Below, in pieces: positions 26,159 to 37,665 of a stretch of DNA of 64,000 nucleotides. The stretch is from Pezizomycotina sp. ARF18 (taxonomy: Eukaryota; Ascomycota), in NCBI GenBank assembly GCA_002224055.1, contig AZLU01000137.1:1-64000 (forward strand), given 5' to 3'. The notes under the pieces are model-generated. The model saw nothing but the letters and a program-made list of their open reading frames with translations, was not told the DNA's origin and did no database searches. Both the position numbers and the translations under genes were made by a program. The stretch's first letter is position 1. Every line of letters starts with the position of its first letter.

Positions 26159-27168
26159 GTTTCTTTCTTCTCTCTCTCTCTTCCGCCCCCCTTCCACCCG
26201 CCCTTCCGCCTGCCTACCCACACAACCTCAACCCACTCACTGCTGGAAATATTATGTTATATCGTCTTATTATATAAATATATATTAATTTTCTTTCTTT
26301 CTTTCGCATCTAAAATTAAAGTTTCCTCTTGATATGTATACTGGAGAAATATATTGAAAAAAAAAAAAAAAAAAAAAAAAAGCCGGTGGAAAACATAAAA
26401 GTCTTTCGTTCTATGCCTAAAACCTACTCCATATTTACTTTCCAGTCCGGATCTCAATTGCCGTAGCTCCTGTCTTTACGGCGTTGGGGTCCAGCATGCC
26501 AACTCAAAGCCCCTCAATCGCTACCATTGATCAATTCTTATTCTATCTAAGCAATCCCGGCATGACTTTTGGTTATCAAACCACTTCATCAAGCACCATC
26601 TTTGTGCTCCTTTCCTCCTAATCCCACTTCATGAACCTGTTATGACCCGTTTACGACCCGATTGCATGACCTCCCCATACCCTCCCATCATTTGTCGTTA
26701 CAATAGGAGCGATTCACACATTTAAATATTGACGAAAATAGACTTCTTTGATTTTTTTTCTTTTCATGTACGCCAAAAAGAATTCATTTGTACAGACTTC
26801 CAAAAAAAAAAAAAAGCACCGGAGGAAAAGCATTAATGCATTATGATATCGAAATCATTCTTCGTAAACCGATGCCTTTAAAGAAAACAACAAACTGCTA
26901 TAACGATGCGAAAACAAAAACTATGACAAAAATTTGATAGTGATCTAAAATCTGTACAACGTATAACACATGGAATGAGGGGGGGGTTTATCATGATGGA
27001 TGCCGCCAAAGTCTAAGAGAATAAGTTATACACATTACTCGTTTTTATAGAACCGTAAAGACCAGGGACAAGGGAAAAGAGGATGCAAATGACGTTATGA
27101 TTTCATGAACAAATTTGGATCAAAAAAAGGGGGGGAGGGAGAGAGGATGTAGGGGAACTCATGCATTC
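26159..27168. other. Spacer between convergent genes
   Basis: About 1 kb of AT-rich 3' flanks, with an A25 tract (26357-26381) and a short G run near 26980 and 27130. No gene supported. Confidence 0.6.
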
Positions 27169-28622
27169 TTATAGGGTAGTAATGTCAAAATCGACGGGAA
27201 TATCTCCACCTCGCTCGTGTATTACCTGTTCCAGCACTTCATTTTCACCCCTCAATGCTTCTATGTAAGATTTCATCTCCTTTACTCTCTTTCTGAGCGC
27301 CTTCTTGCGAACTCTCCGTAACCTGGAAAATATCTCTGGATGCGGATGAGGCGGTATGCGCACCGTCGGCTCCGGGTTTTGCTGGCCATCCCCGTAGATC
27401 ATTTCAACTTCTTTATCCGGAACATTTGCATCCATAGTTGCATCCCCACCGTGATTTGACGGTAATGACCCGGATGACAGAAGGATATCCCGGACGGTCC
27501 TCGCGACAGCACAACCGCACGCCGTATCCGCCCCCGCGGCACCGACAGCTAGATTCGTCTGCATGTTCCAGTACTGCGCTATCAGCGAGCGTATGGTGTT
27601 CATGTACACCTTATCCTTCTCCTTTTCCGTAGCAGCCCCCGACGCCGCCGCAACGGCAATCGTAGCGTTCTCCTTCCCATCCTCTGCATACGCCACAACA
27701 ACCGCCGCCGCCGTGGTATTCTCCTTCAATACAGCCTGCTGACTTTCCCTTTCCTCCTCTCTAATTCTGCTTTCGCTTTTTCGTCTTCGGCTTGCTGCTG
27801 CTTCTCCCGGAGAATCCTATTCTCCTCTTCGAGTTCCTTAATCCTCGATGCCATCGCCCGGTTATCCACCTCGAGCCCCCGGCTACGCTTGTCGAGCACC
27901 TTCACGCGCTCCTTCCACCACTCCGAATTCTTCTCGGACTCCCGCAGCAGCGAGCGCGTCTGCTTCAGCGTCTTCTGCAGCGATTCTAAAGATTGCTGCA
28001 GCCGCCTGAAATCTTCGTCCTCTATTACCCTCTCCGTCGTCGTCGTCGTAATTCCCCCACAGCGGCTGCAGTCCTCCGCCTCCTCCTGCTACTGCGGCCG
28101 TGATTGTCCGAGATGCATCGGGCGGCGTAGTCTGCTTCGTCGTCCGCGTGGCGTTCGTGAACGTCGTCGGTGCTTTAACGGTCGAGCTGGACGAGTTCGC
28201 GGATAAAGTATACGGCGGAGCCTGCATCGGAACGTTCAACCTGCTCGCGCGCTCCAGTATACGGTGGTGCTCGGCGGTCGTGGGGGATACCGCTACTGCT
28301 GCTGCGGTGGTGGTAGTGGCGGCGAACGACGGTGCGGGAACGGGGGTTACGTTAGCGGCGATGGGGCCGCTCCTCCGGTAGCCCCTCCTTTACCTCCGCC
28401 GCCGGTCATGGGCGTTGGCGTCGCGTGCTGCTGTTGCTTCCGCATGGACGGCGGGGAGATTCGTAGTCCGGGTTGAAGCGGGGGCGGCCTCTCCTGTGGG
28501 AAGGGAAGGAAAGGGGGACGTGAAGACTCTTCGTGCGTGATCATTTGGTCTCCCCTTTGGCTTGTCGTTGATGATGAATTGATGGAAAAGAAAAGATCCT
28601 TGTGAGATTCAGGAGCTTGCAT
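27169..28622 (-). CDS. Coiled-coil protein with bZIP-like C-terminus, unknown function
   Basis: Not recognised as a named family. The start at 28622 gives MQAPESHKDLFFSINSSSTT. Residues 1 to about 200 are low complexity (Pro, Gly, Ser, Thr, Ala). A clear coiled coil follows at about 28020-27750: FRRLQQSLESLQKTLKQTR, WWKERVKVLDKRSRGLEVDN and RIKELEEENRILREKQQQ. After an Ala-rich stretch the C-terminus reads RLRRVRKKALRKRVKEMKSY then IEALRGENEVLEQVIHERGG. This resembles a basic region plus short leucine-zipper heptads, and the protein ends DFDITTL. A transcription-factor or DNA-binding role is possible but the canonical bZIP N...A..R signature is not present, so this is inference only. At least four frame slips occur. 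It is divergent from the gene at 29181. Confidence 0.6.
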
Positions 28623-29180
28623 GAAAAAGCTAGCAAAATGGAAGTGGTTGGGTAACTTTTATTACTTTTCCTAGTTTGGTTTGGTTTGGTTTGGTTTGGC
28701 CTTTTTTTTTTTAGTGGCTGAAGAGGGCAGGGCGGTTTTTCTTATTGCCCCCGTTGTAACAGCAACCAATCATTCCGTTTCAACAGAGATCGAAACAATT
28801 TCTTCTGGAAATCTTCGCACGTGACCTGTAAAATTGCCCGATCCTTTTTTTCCTTTTTTCTGGTATGACGTGGGCTTGACTTCAGGTTTGTCCCACATTC
28901 TTTGAAACCCCCCAGGCCAGGCTTTGAAAGAAGGGGAAGCGAGTGCTTGCGCAATCAATCAGCCCACTTATTTACTTCTCCTCAGCTTGAAAGCACTGAG
29001 AACTATAAAATACAACAAGAGAAGAGGTTCCTCTCACTTTCCTTTCCTTTCCCTTTCTCCTCACTGAAGGCCACCCTTAACTCGACTCTTTTTTTCAACT
29101 AGCAGGTAGACTATCATTATCTTAATAATCTACACTCATACACAATAATATCAAGCCATAACTACCACTAAAAACACAAG
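28623..29180. promoter_or_regulatory. Divergent promoter region with E-box and CCAAT
   Basis: 558 bases between two divergent start codons. It contains TTTGG repeated five times (28675-28699), a CCAAT box at 28766-28770, a CACGTG E-box at 28818-28823 and a C/T-rich leader at about 29025-29100 before the start at 29181. CACGTG is the core site of PHO4/NUC-1 and other bHLH factors. Binding is not shown by sequence alone. Confidence 0.45.
28675..28699. repeat. TTTGG pentanucleotide repeat (5 copies)
   Basis: Five perfect TTTGG units, about 50-75 bases upstream of the bZIP-like gene start. It does not match known fungal telomere repeats and is probably a simple microsatellite. Confidence 0.9.
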
Positions 29181-30723
29181 ATGTCGAAGAACGGTGCTAA
29201 GATCCCTCCGCCGAACGTCCACCCGGAATTAGTTAACGTTGGAGGGAACAACATGCCCCGCCCCGGAGGACCTAGCAGCTTCAACCTCGAGCAAGCCGTC
29301 AACAGAGCTCCCCTCGACATGAGCAACGGACCCGAAGATGCACAGTATTCCGGCTCTAGTGGTCAGCAACCTCCCGCAACTTCAGACGGCACCAGGCCGG
29401 AGCACCTTACTATCGCCCAAGCTGCCGAGCAGCAGCAAGGTTCGGGCTGGGAACACGGTGACGAGAGAGGGTGAAGCAGTTCGCTACGGGCAAAGGTGCC
29501 GCTCCTGCCGGTGAAACAGGCGGTAGCCAGAACGACGACGGTACGTATCTCGCTAGCCTGAGGAACCTACCCGGTCGGTTCTCAACTTCTTTCAAAGCAG
29601 GATGGTGAGAAGTTAGAAAACCGAGCATTTTTCGAGAAACAAGGAAAAAGTAAAAGACGAAAGAAAGGTTTCTTTAACATCAAAGTATGAGCGGAACCAG
29701 ATGCTGACGAAGAAAGATCAGGAAAAGCATAGTGGAAGTGATGCCCAACAGCAACGGCGGCAGCGGAACACGAATACGGTCCACCCCGTCTCGGAAGATG
29801 AAGTTTACGAAGCTATGGAAATCCTCCACAAGCGTCTCCCTCCGGAGCTGGTCACCCCTATTATAGATTTCGCAGAGTACTACGTCCACGCCATAATCGG
29901 TCGGAAACAAGAAGAGCGAAGCGTTAGCAACAGCGGCTCGGCCGTCTACTTGACCTGTAGAATTCCCCATTTCGACGCATTCGATAGCGAAACCGCGGGC
30001 AAAGGAGGTCGAAAGGAAAAAGTCAAAGCTACCGAATCCTTCGAGCAAGGTGGCCAGAAGCACCTAGTGAGCAGAAAAGTCGTGATGGGGAGGCAAGGCC
30101 GGGTCCGGAAGCTCATCTTTAAGATCAAGAGCCACGACCAAGGGTGGACCTCCAACAGAGGGATGGGCACCTACATCGGTTCCTACAGCTGGCTCGACAT
30201 TGAAGTTTACAGGAAGAAGTCGGCTATCCTCGCCGAAAAGGCTGCGGCGGAAGCTCCAGACAAGTCGATGGCGAAGAAGACCGTCGAAAGCGAACAAGCT
30301 ACAACGGCTCCTGCCGAGGGCACTGAGAACGAAGTTTCAGCGGCATCCAACGAAGAAAATGACGACACGCCCATGGACGCCATGGCCAAAATCGACGGTC
30401 CCTATACTCTCCAGACCAACGTTCACGGGAAAAGGCAGTCTACAGAGCACGTGATCGTCTGGGATTGGTTGGAAGACCAGCTGGACGACGCGGATCCCGA
30501 AAAGTGGGAACCGGAAGAACATGGTTGGCACAGGGGCGGTCATTTAAGGAAGAACGGAGCTTTCGTCAGGAACCTGAGGGGAGGCGACGAGTTGAGGATT
30601 ATAATGAAGTGCAAATTCCCGGGTGGTCGTGTATCGTGGAAAGCTGCGAGGTTGAAGCTGTTTGGGCTGTTTGAAAGGGTCTATGATGTCTACTATTACA
30701 CCAACTGTTCATTACTATACTGA
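29181..30723 (+). CDS. Fungal hypothetical protein with SHDQGW-type beta domain
   Basis: The start at 29181 (ACAAG before ATG) gives MSKNGAKIPPPNVHPELVNV. The N-terminal part is polar and disordered, ending near GGSQNDD. A 60-nt intron (29541-29600; GTACGT...CAG) follows, then a basic stretch (KQGKSKRRKKGFFNIK). The large frame from about 29690 to 30723 carries LPPELVTPIIDFAEYYVHAI, an F-box-like or membrane-adjacent helix, then KLIFKIKSHDQGWTSNRG, GTYIGSYSWLDIEVYRK, STEHVIVWDWLE and RNLRGGDELRIIMKCKFPGG. The (S)HDQGWS/T...GTY..S.(S/T)W pattern recurs in many Pezizomycotina proteins of unknown role; I know no tested function. One frame slip near 29690 separates the parts, so two adjacent genes cannot be excluded, although the phase and sense favour one. 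Confidence 0.6.
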
Positions 30724-31406
30724 GGCTGGTCTTTTTTTTTCTTTTTGTGCGTTACAATTCATGTTCCTTTTTTGCTTTTGTAAGAAAGATCTCTTTGTTA
30801 TTAAAGCTGTCAATTCTTAGACAGCTCCACGTTTTGTCTGTCGTTAATAGGTCTATGACTGGACGCTTGACTCGTTGATGCCCCAGACTATATCCTTCTA
30901 TATAACTTTTATCGGTATACAGTCGCAGTAATAGTATTGGCCATGACTTAGCTCTCCAGCAGTACGCCATCACGGTAGTTTCATACTTACGTAGGACCTT
31001 TGTTCAATTTACAAATGTGGCTGTACTTAGGTACATAGCAAAACTGTGGGGCGATTAGAATAGTTGAAGTACACAATAAATAGCTGTCCGGTCCATAGTA
31101 AAAATATGTATTTATTATACTAGTGTGTAAGTGCCGTATTTTTAAATTGTGGCAATTGTGGGTCTGTGGTTGTGGTTTGTGGTTGTTGTATTGCGTTGTT
31201 GCCCATGACAATTGGCCCGCAGCTGCGGTTGCTGGATTTAGCACTAGGTGATTACTTACTAGAGGGGAAAAAAAAAAGGAACAAATCAGATAGCGCCGCT
31301 TCACAAACTAACACTACTTAAAAAAAAAAAAAAAAAAAAACCGCTCAGAGTCCTCCACTCCAGTAAATGCTCACCACACTTTTCCTCTTCTTTTTTTCTA
31401 TTCCTC

Positions 31407-31447
<41 letters not shown>

Positions 31448-31523
31448 TTTTTTTTAGTAGTATCGAAACTTATTTCACCATCCTGAGGTCATCTTCTTCG
31501 TTTATTTATTTATTCTCTTAGAG

Positions 31524-31556
<33 letters not shown>

Positions 31557-32066
31557 AAATAGATACCTAAGTAATACTATAGATTCCTCTAGCTATCCTT
31601 ACTCTCACCATCGTACGAATCTTTTGGGTGGTTATCCACTTTTACTCTTAATGCGGCTACAGCAATAAAATAAGGCTTGGTTGTAAAAAAGCAGTGGACC
31701 AGCGCAGCATTCTTCAGACATACTTTGGAAAACCAGGAACGGAACAACAAGTAGCACAAAGGAAGGGGAGGGGATCACGACATTTGCGGGGAGCCAGGTC
31801 AAAGGAAACAAGAAATCCATTTGGAGCATCGCGTTCTGTAGGGAGGAATTTCTAGTGGATTTCTCTCTTTCCTTTGAGCATTTTTTGGAAACACATTTTT
31901 GCGCAATTTCTATAGTCGTGGGCAACAATCGATAGCGAAGATTTGCAGCAACAACTTACGCTCTGGTTCGATCCCTAATTGTTCACGGTCGGTCTGACCG
32001 TTGGAATCGTTCGATAATTGGAATCCTACGACTGGTGTTTTTCTTAAAAGCTGGATATAATCACTT
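30724..32066. other. Intergenic region with long homopolymers
   Basis: About 1.3 kb. It carries A21 (31320-31340), a CT dinucleotide repeat (about 31409-31438) running into T17 (31439-31455), and A30 (31526-31555). No gene supported. Confidence 0.6.
31409..31555. repeat. CT repeat, T tract and A30 tract
   Basis: A (CT)15-type repeat is directly followed by a T17 run. Seventy bases later comes A30, among the longest homopolymers in the window. These lengths are the least reliable bases in the sequence. Confidence 0.85.
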
Positions 32067-34888
32067 ATGGCCGCGAATTTAGTATCGCATTGGCTAAGCC
32101 GAAGGGATGACCTCCCTGCTAGGGGAGCCTCTGACGGCAGCTATAATGCCGACGTCAATGCCTATATTCTGCCTCCTCTGATCGGGCTGCCGTACAAGGA
32201 CATGCGGTTGAATGGTAACGAACTTCATCCGCTTCCTTTCTTTGCTGTGAAAAAAAAAAAAAAAATTTCCATCGCGGTAATCAGGAGTTAGTTTCGCGGA
32301 TACGAAAAGTCGCGCCAACTAACGTGGTATAATTTTATAGGCGAGGGAGCTCGACACAAGGGGAACCACTCGTACTATAGCCTGATCGTGGTCCATGCGG
32401 TATTCATGTGCCTTGTCTTCTTGCTGTTCGTCCGTTTGCGATATTCATGGCCCGCTTCAAAGCCTACAAGAATCCGAGGAGGGCAATCAAGTTGCATATC
32501 GCCTCAAACTTTTTCACGCTGATTTTCGGTACTATCGGTTTTATATGCGCGAACGTCGCCGTGGGGAAACGCAGACGTTATACAAATCCGCATCATGTAA
32601 GGAGTAATCAAATCTGGCCCACCGACAAGATGTAATGCTAAATTGTAATCGAAACAGGTTATCGGCCTTACACTTTACGTCTCCATCCTACTACAAGCTA
32701 TCCTGGGTATTATAGTTCACCAACGCGGAAAGTATGAAGTTACTCCGCATCTTCCATTTAGGACCATGGTAAGTCTAAAGTCTATTTCCTCGGCAGCTTA
32801 AATAGAGCGTGAAACACCCAGAGCTAAACTGTATTCACTATACAGCTTCACCGATGGTTCGGAAGAGCAATTTGGTTGTTGGGCCTGGCCAACATACCGC
32901 TCGGATTGACGCTCTACGGCTCCCCGCTTGCGCTTTTTATCCTCTATGCGCTGTACATGGCGCTCCTGCTCATGGCATATTTCACCTACGAGTTTTATCG
33001 AATAGGCACCATTCGTCCGGGACCGTTACAACAGACGACTCCGAGTATGGGTATGGAAATGAGAAGCACGACAGGGAGGGTCACGGTTCCTTGGTAATCT
33101 TGCCAAAGTAGGCCTCGGATTGTTTGCATTTAAGAAGGTTTCGGATATGGTCAGGAGGCGAATGGATGGGGATGTTGCGGAGATTGGTCGAAGCTCTAGA
33201 CACCCTCACACACGATCGGACAGTCTTGACGATGAGACCCACGTGTCTACACATTTGTCTACGGACGTCGGCAACCGCTATGGCCAACAGCATCATACGC
33301 CGACCCGACGACGCCAAAGAAAGCTGCGAAGGTTGGATTGCTTGTGGGTTTGTTGGCTGGCAGGAATAAAGGTCGTATTATCGATGATAGGAAACCCATG
33401 GCTGCTGGAAGCGGCCAGTGTCCCTAGTCAGCAACCTATCAGGAGGAATCTGTTCGGTGGAATTTTAGGGAAGCGTAAGCCGCCTCCTATGGACGACTCC
33501 CTAGACGACTCGCCAAAGAAGCCGCGTCGCGGCCTGCTAGGCTTTTCAAGAAGGATCAGTCAGTGCCACCTCCGGAGACGGACATCACTACCGACTACCC
33601 CGACAGCGATGACTCTGATGATGACTCGCGCTACCGCAGTAGCGATCACGATACGCACTCGACTGCTACAACCGCTGCTGCCGCTGCCGGCGGAGCGGCA
33701 CTCGGAGCGGCGGCAATGCGTCACAACAATCGTCACAGTCGCAGAACCCCCCGATGAGCGACACTTCGTACTCCTATACCGACACGATGTCGATACTCAA
33801 TTATCCCGACCAGGGTTCATTCGATGGCTCCCGGAGGGCTCCAACCCCACCATTAGCCCAGAACTCGCGAAGTGGCACGAGCAGCAATCTCACCAGCAGT
33901 CGCGGTAGCTCATCTCATGTAAGCCTGAATCTGTTTTCGATACTCCGGAATTTATCTCTTGATGGTTGCTAATTGTCCTTTTGCAGGTTAACTCTGATTC
34001 ACACATTCCTCCACCTCCACCCGGCGGGCCTCCTCTCATGCCAATTCCATTGCCTCCAGGCTCGCATCACTCCCTTTCATCTTCAAACCGATATCAGGGC
34101 TCCCCTTCCCGAAAGCCTCGTCCGGGAGTAGCTGCAGCTGGAGCAGGATTAGCCGTACCCAACGAGGGCCACGGATATTCAGATTCAGAGTCCTCAATTG
34201 GTGCTTCTAGGAGACCAGGCCGCTCCTATAGGGCACGGAGGCAACAAACAACATTCCGCCCAGATCCACAGTCGCGAGTGACGATGGCGGTACGCATGCA
34301 GGCTACCTCTCCACGGATTCTCAGGGCCAGTTCAGACCACACGCGGCACTACAGGTTCGCATAAAGAAAGAAGACGGCGGTCGGACAGTCACGACAATCA
34401 AGAGGATGCCAATGCGCGAACGGACCTCTGTTGATGGAGGTTCATCTGTAGCCCCCTGACAGCAAGCGCAGTTGGCTCAACGCTAGCTTCACCTACCGCT
34501 CCGGCTCCACCCAGTGCCATCGGCCAACCGCTACCCAGCAGCGTCGGTGGATTTTCGGCGGCCCCTGCCTCTTCCGTTGCGCCACCAGCCCCGTTACCGG
34601 GTTCACGCCGCGGTAGTGCCAGCGGCGCGGAGCGCGAGAGCACGCACGGCGGCAGGTTGCATATCCGGGAGGAGAAGCGCAAGAGCAATGCTGCTGAGTA
34701 TCCGCCCGGGGGATCCGAGCATTGGCAGGCGTAGAAGAGAGGAAGCCGCTGAAGAGGACGAGCTGAAGAGAGAACGTGAAGCAAGGAGAGAGCGCAGACG
34801 CCGGAGAAAGACAGGCGAAGGGTTCGACGGTAGCACCATTGGCTCCGCGGTTGGGTCTGGGGTCGTAGGAAGACCACAATTCACTTGA
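32067..34888 (+). CDS. Cytochrome b561-domain membrane protein with long disordered tail
   Basis: Predicted haem-b transmembrane electron carrier (cytochrome b561/ferric-reductase fold). The start at 32067 gives MAANLVSHWLSRRDDLPARG. Introns are about 32215-32340, 32599-32657 and 32766-32845. Helix blocks are LIVVHAVFMCLVFLLFV, IKLHIASNFFTLIFGTIGFI, NPHHVIGLTLYVSILLQAIL, LHRWFGRAIWLLGLANIPLG and FILYALYMALLLMAYFTYEF. The four His in VHA, KLHI, NPHHV and LHRW are placed like the paired haem ligands of the family. Unlike many fungal relatives no DOMON domain precedes the membrane part. Past about 33100 the frame continues into a hydrophilic tail of roughly 550 residues: NLAKVGLGLFAFKKV, KVGLLVGLLAG, Ser/Asp-rich and Pro-rich stretches, and a basic end (RREEAAEEDELKREREARRE). 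An intron at about 33919-33987 is likely. At least six frame slips. The tail could be a second gene. Confidence 0.7.
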
Positions 34889-36370
34889 AATGGAGCGACC
34901 TAGACTTGTAAATTTCCGCCAATATCGAAAAACAACATTCAGCGCCATACCCATGAATAAAATAACGTCATTAGCAACAAGGTAAAAGTAATTACTACTA
35001 CTTACCCCCCCCCAAAAAAAAAAATTTACATTTACATTCGTTGTTTCTATTCGTACTATCACAAACTACTTTTATGATGAAACGACGATTATCATTACAC
35101 AGATATGTTTGGCATTTCTAAATACCCTTCTTTATATGGATGGATGTATTCCCTTTTTCTTTTCGTCGTATTTCATCATCGGCACACTCCAAGCGCCGTT
35201 GCGTCATGCTATATTTTTTTCTTCTTTCTATTTGTTCTATCCTTATCACACGTTGATAAAATATTTCACAGGTATTTCTGTATTGCGGTTTCTATACCCA
35301 TGTACAACATGGCAGATACCCTACTTTTTTCTTTCTTTTATAAAAGTTTCCGAGTTATGGGAGTTTACAATCGTTTAGCACCTCCGTCACATCTTCGGGA
35401 TGTCATCTTTCAATTATTCATTTCCTTTGTAATATTGAAGCTTACATACTATGTTGAAGTGTTAATTTTTTTCTGTTTTCTATTTTTCTTTTTCAAGAGT
35501 ATTCATGGCGTCTGAGGTTTTACGGATTCTGTACATAACACTTTCATCGATTTCTGATTTCTGTTTGGTAACCTACGCTAGAAATTAATTATAACGCATC
35601 CACTTCATGAATTCAGGTCTCTTAACTGTTCGGAAATCGCCGTAAGAATGTATATTGACAGTACAATATCATCATGATCATTTCGATTTCTGAATGTCAA
35701 ACCTTGAAACAATGTTCCGGCTATAAACTGTGCAACGCCGGATATGTAAATTAGGCCATGGCTCGGGCGTTTTAGCGGTCTCGAACATGCCGCTCCCACC
35801 AATCCGGGGAAAGGAAGTGCCGGGGCTCCACAGTTAGTTAGCTTAGACATTTCGCACATGAAAATCCTTTCGGCGGTTTTCATGTCATGCAAGGTCCTGG
35901 AGGGGAAAGTCGCTGCCCTGTAAAAGCGAATAAGGGGAGAAGGCACATGCTGGAGCGTGTCGGTGGTTGTAGTACAAAAACTTGCCGGCTTTTCCCTTCT
36001 TTGACAGTCCTTCCTTTTTTTTATTTCTTTCTTTCTTTCTTTCTTTCTTTCTTGTCCTGAATTTGCCTATTGTTCTCACTGTTATCACGAGCATTCCTCT
36101 GAAAAGGAAAGGAAATTAAAAATATCTGGAAACTACCAAGGGGTCCTGCCAGTTCAAGGTTCGTTTAAAGATGTCACTTTTTTTTTTTTTTTTTTTTTTT
36201 TTGTGTCCGAGGGGATAAAGTAAAGCATATATATAAATCCTCCCGCGTCCCCCCGTAAAACTTTCCCACTGATCTAGACAGTCTATCGGTTTTTTTTTTT
36301 TTTTTTGACTGCACGTCGCTAAACGCACTATCACAATATCAAAAGAAGGAAAAAGCTATTCGACTAAAAC
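34889..36370. other. Intergenic region upstream of the hydrolase gene
   Basis: About 1.5 kb, AT-rich, with TTTC repeats (about 36021-36053), T25 (36178-36202) and T17 (36290-36306). The last 60 bases are the probable leader of the hydrolase gene. The 89-136-codon frames near 35100-35500 are T-rich and show no family signal. Confidence 0.6.
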
Positions 36371-37665
36371 ATGGCTTCCAAAGCAGATCCGAAGGCCGAC
36401 TGGCTCCTTACCCCGAGCGGCACCGAGGGCGAGTTCGTGACGAAGGACGGGACGAAGCTCTACACCAAGGAGTGGAAGGTTCGTGCTAGTAAACCTCGTT
36501 GGAATATTAACTTGTAAGAGTCTACTAATAACTAGCTTCTTATTACAGGTGACGACGAACGAGCCACCGGTTGCTTCATTGGTGTTTTTGCACGGTTACA
36601 GCGATCACTGTACGTTGAAAAGCAGCCCTCTTCTATTCATATTCGTTGTCCGGTTTCTATTTTAGCTGAAAAGTCGCATTTTGCGAACTCATTGAATTCG
36701 CGCGCCAACGCAACGAAGACAGCTAACCGTACTCCCTATGATTAAAAAAAAAAAAAAAAAAAAAAAAACAAAGCCAACTGTTACTTCGACTTCTTCCCCG
36801 CGCTAGCTTCAAAGGGCATCGAAGTCTTCGCGTACGACCAGCGAGGCTGGGGCCGCACCGTCGGCAGCAACAAGAAGCTATGGGCCACTCCGGCTCAACA
36901 GCCACGTCCATCTCTGACATCGACGAGGTCGTCGGCGCGCGCCTGGCCGAATGCGCTAAAGCCACCCCTCCGGTTCCTTTATTCCTTATGGGCCACTCCG
37001 CCGGCGGCGCGCTGTGCCTGACGTACGCCTCTACTCCGTCGATGAGTAACCGCTCGAAGGTGCACGGCTTCCTTACGAATCTCCCTCATCCAGATCGCCA
37101 AGCACGAAGCACCAAACCCTCTCGTACTCGCGATCGGAAGGGGTGCGTCGCACGTTATTCCGGGTATGCAGATGAAGAATAGCTTGGACGTTAAGATTTA
37201 GCGCGGGACCAGGAGATTGGAAAACTGGTGTCGAAGATCCGCTGTGCCACGATACTGGCACGCTTTTGGGTATAAGGGATATGTTCGCGCGCCGGGCGAG
37301 CGGTTACAGAAGAAGGAAGTCTCCGGGAAAGGTGGAGAATTCGACAGGAGTAAGCCCATTTTTGTGGGTCATGGAACGGACGATCGGGTGACGCACTTCG
37401 AGCTAGTAAGCAGTTCGTGGAGATGTTGGACGTCGAGGATAAGACTTTTAAGGCGTACGATGGGTTACCATAAGAGTAAGTGTTTCCTCATTATGCCCCT
37501 ATATCTCTTTCTTGTTTTATGCTTCGTAGAGCTAAGGTGATATTTCTAGTACACTGCGATAATAAGGACGTGTGGAGGAGTTTGCCATGATATCGCGAAC
37601 TGGATTAAAGAGCGCGTTAACAAGCCTACCGCAACTGAGGCCGCTGCTCCAGCGCCGCAGGCTAA
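36371..37665 (+). CDS. Monoglyceride lipase / serine aminopeptidase S33-type alpha/beta hydrolase
   Basis: Predicted monoacylglycerol lipase of the yeast Yju3 type, splitting monoglycerides into glycerol and fatty acid at lipid droplets or membranes. The start at 36371 gives MASKADPKADWLLTPSGTEG. Introns are 36479-36548 (GTTCGT donor), 36610-36773 (A25 tract just before the acceptor) and about 37475-37531. Core blocks are ASLVFLHGYSDH (oxyanion HG), FFPALASKGIEVFAYDQRGW, PLFLMGHSAGGALCLTYAST (GHSAG nucleophile elbow), SKPIFVGHGTDDRVTHFE (the acid Asp in GTDD) and a DG.YHK block whose His completes the triad. The end ANWIKERVNKP fits the family C-terminus; the true stop is obscured, as the frame runs on past 37665 into AT-rich DNA. 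At least six frame slips lie between 36880 and 37580. Acyl specificity is not determinable. Confidence 0.85.

Noticed and set aside
31955-31985. tRNA-like B-box (GGTTCGATCCC)
   Set aside because: No A-box or cloverleaf stems at the right distance upstream.
35105-35515. 136-codon plus-strand frame after the cytochrome b561 gene
   Set aside because: T-rich low-complexity translation (Phe/Leu/Tyr) with no motif; fits AT-rich 3' flank.
36127-36142. Shared 15-base string AAACTACCAAGGGG with 63707-63720
   Set aside because: Too short and without extended similarity around it; likely chance.
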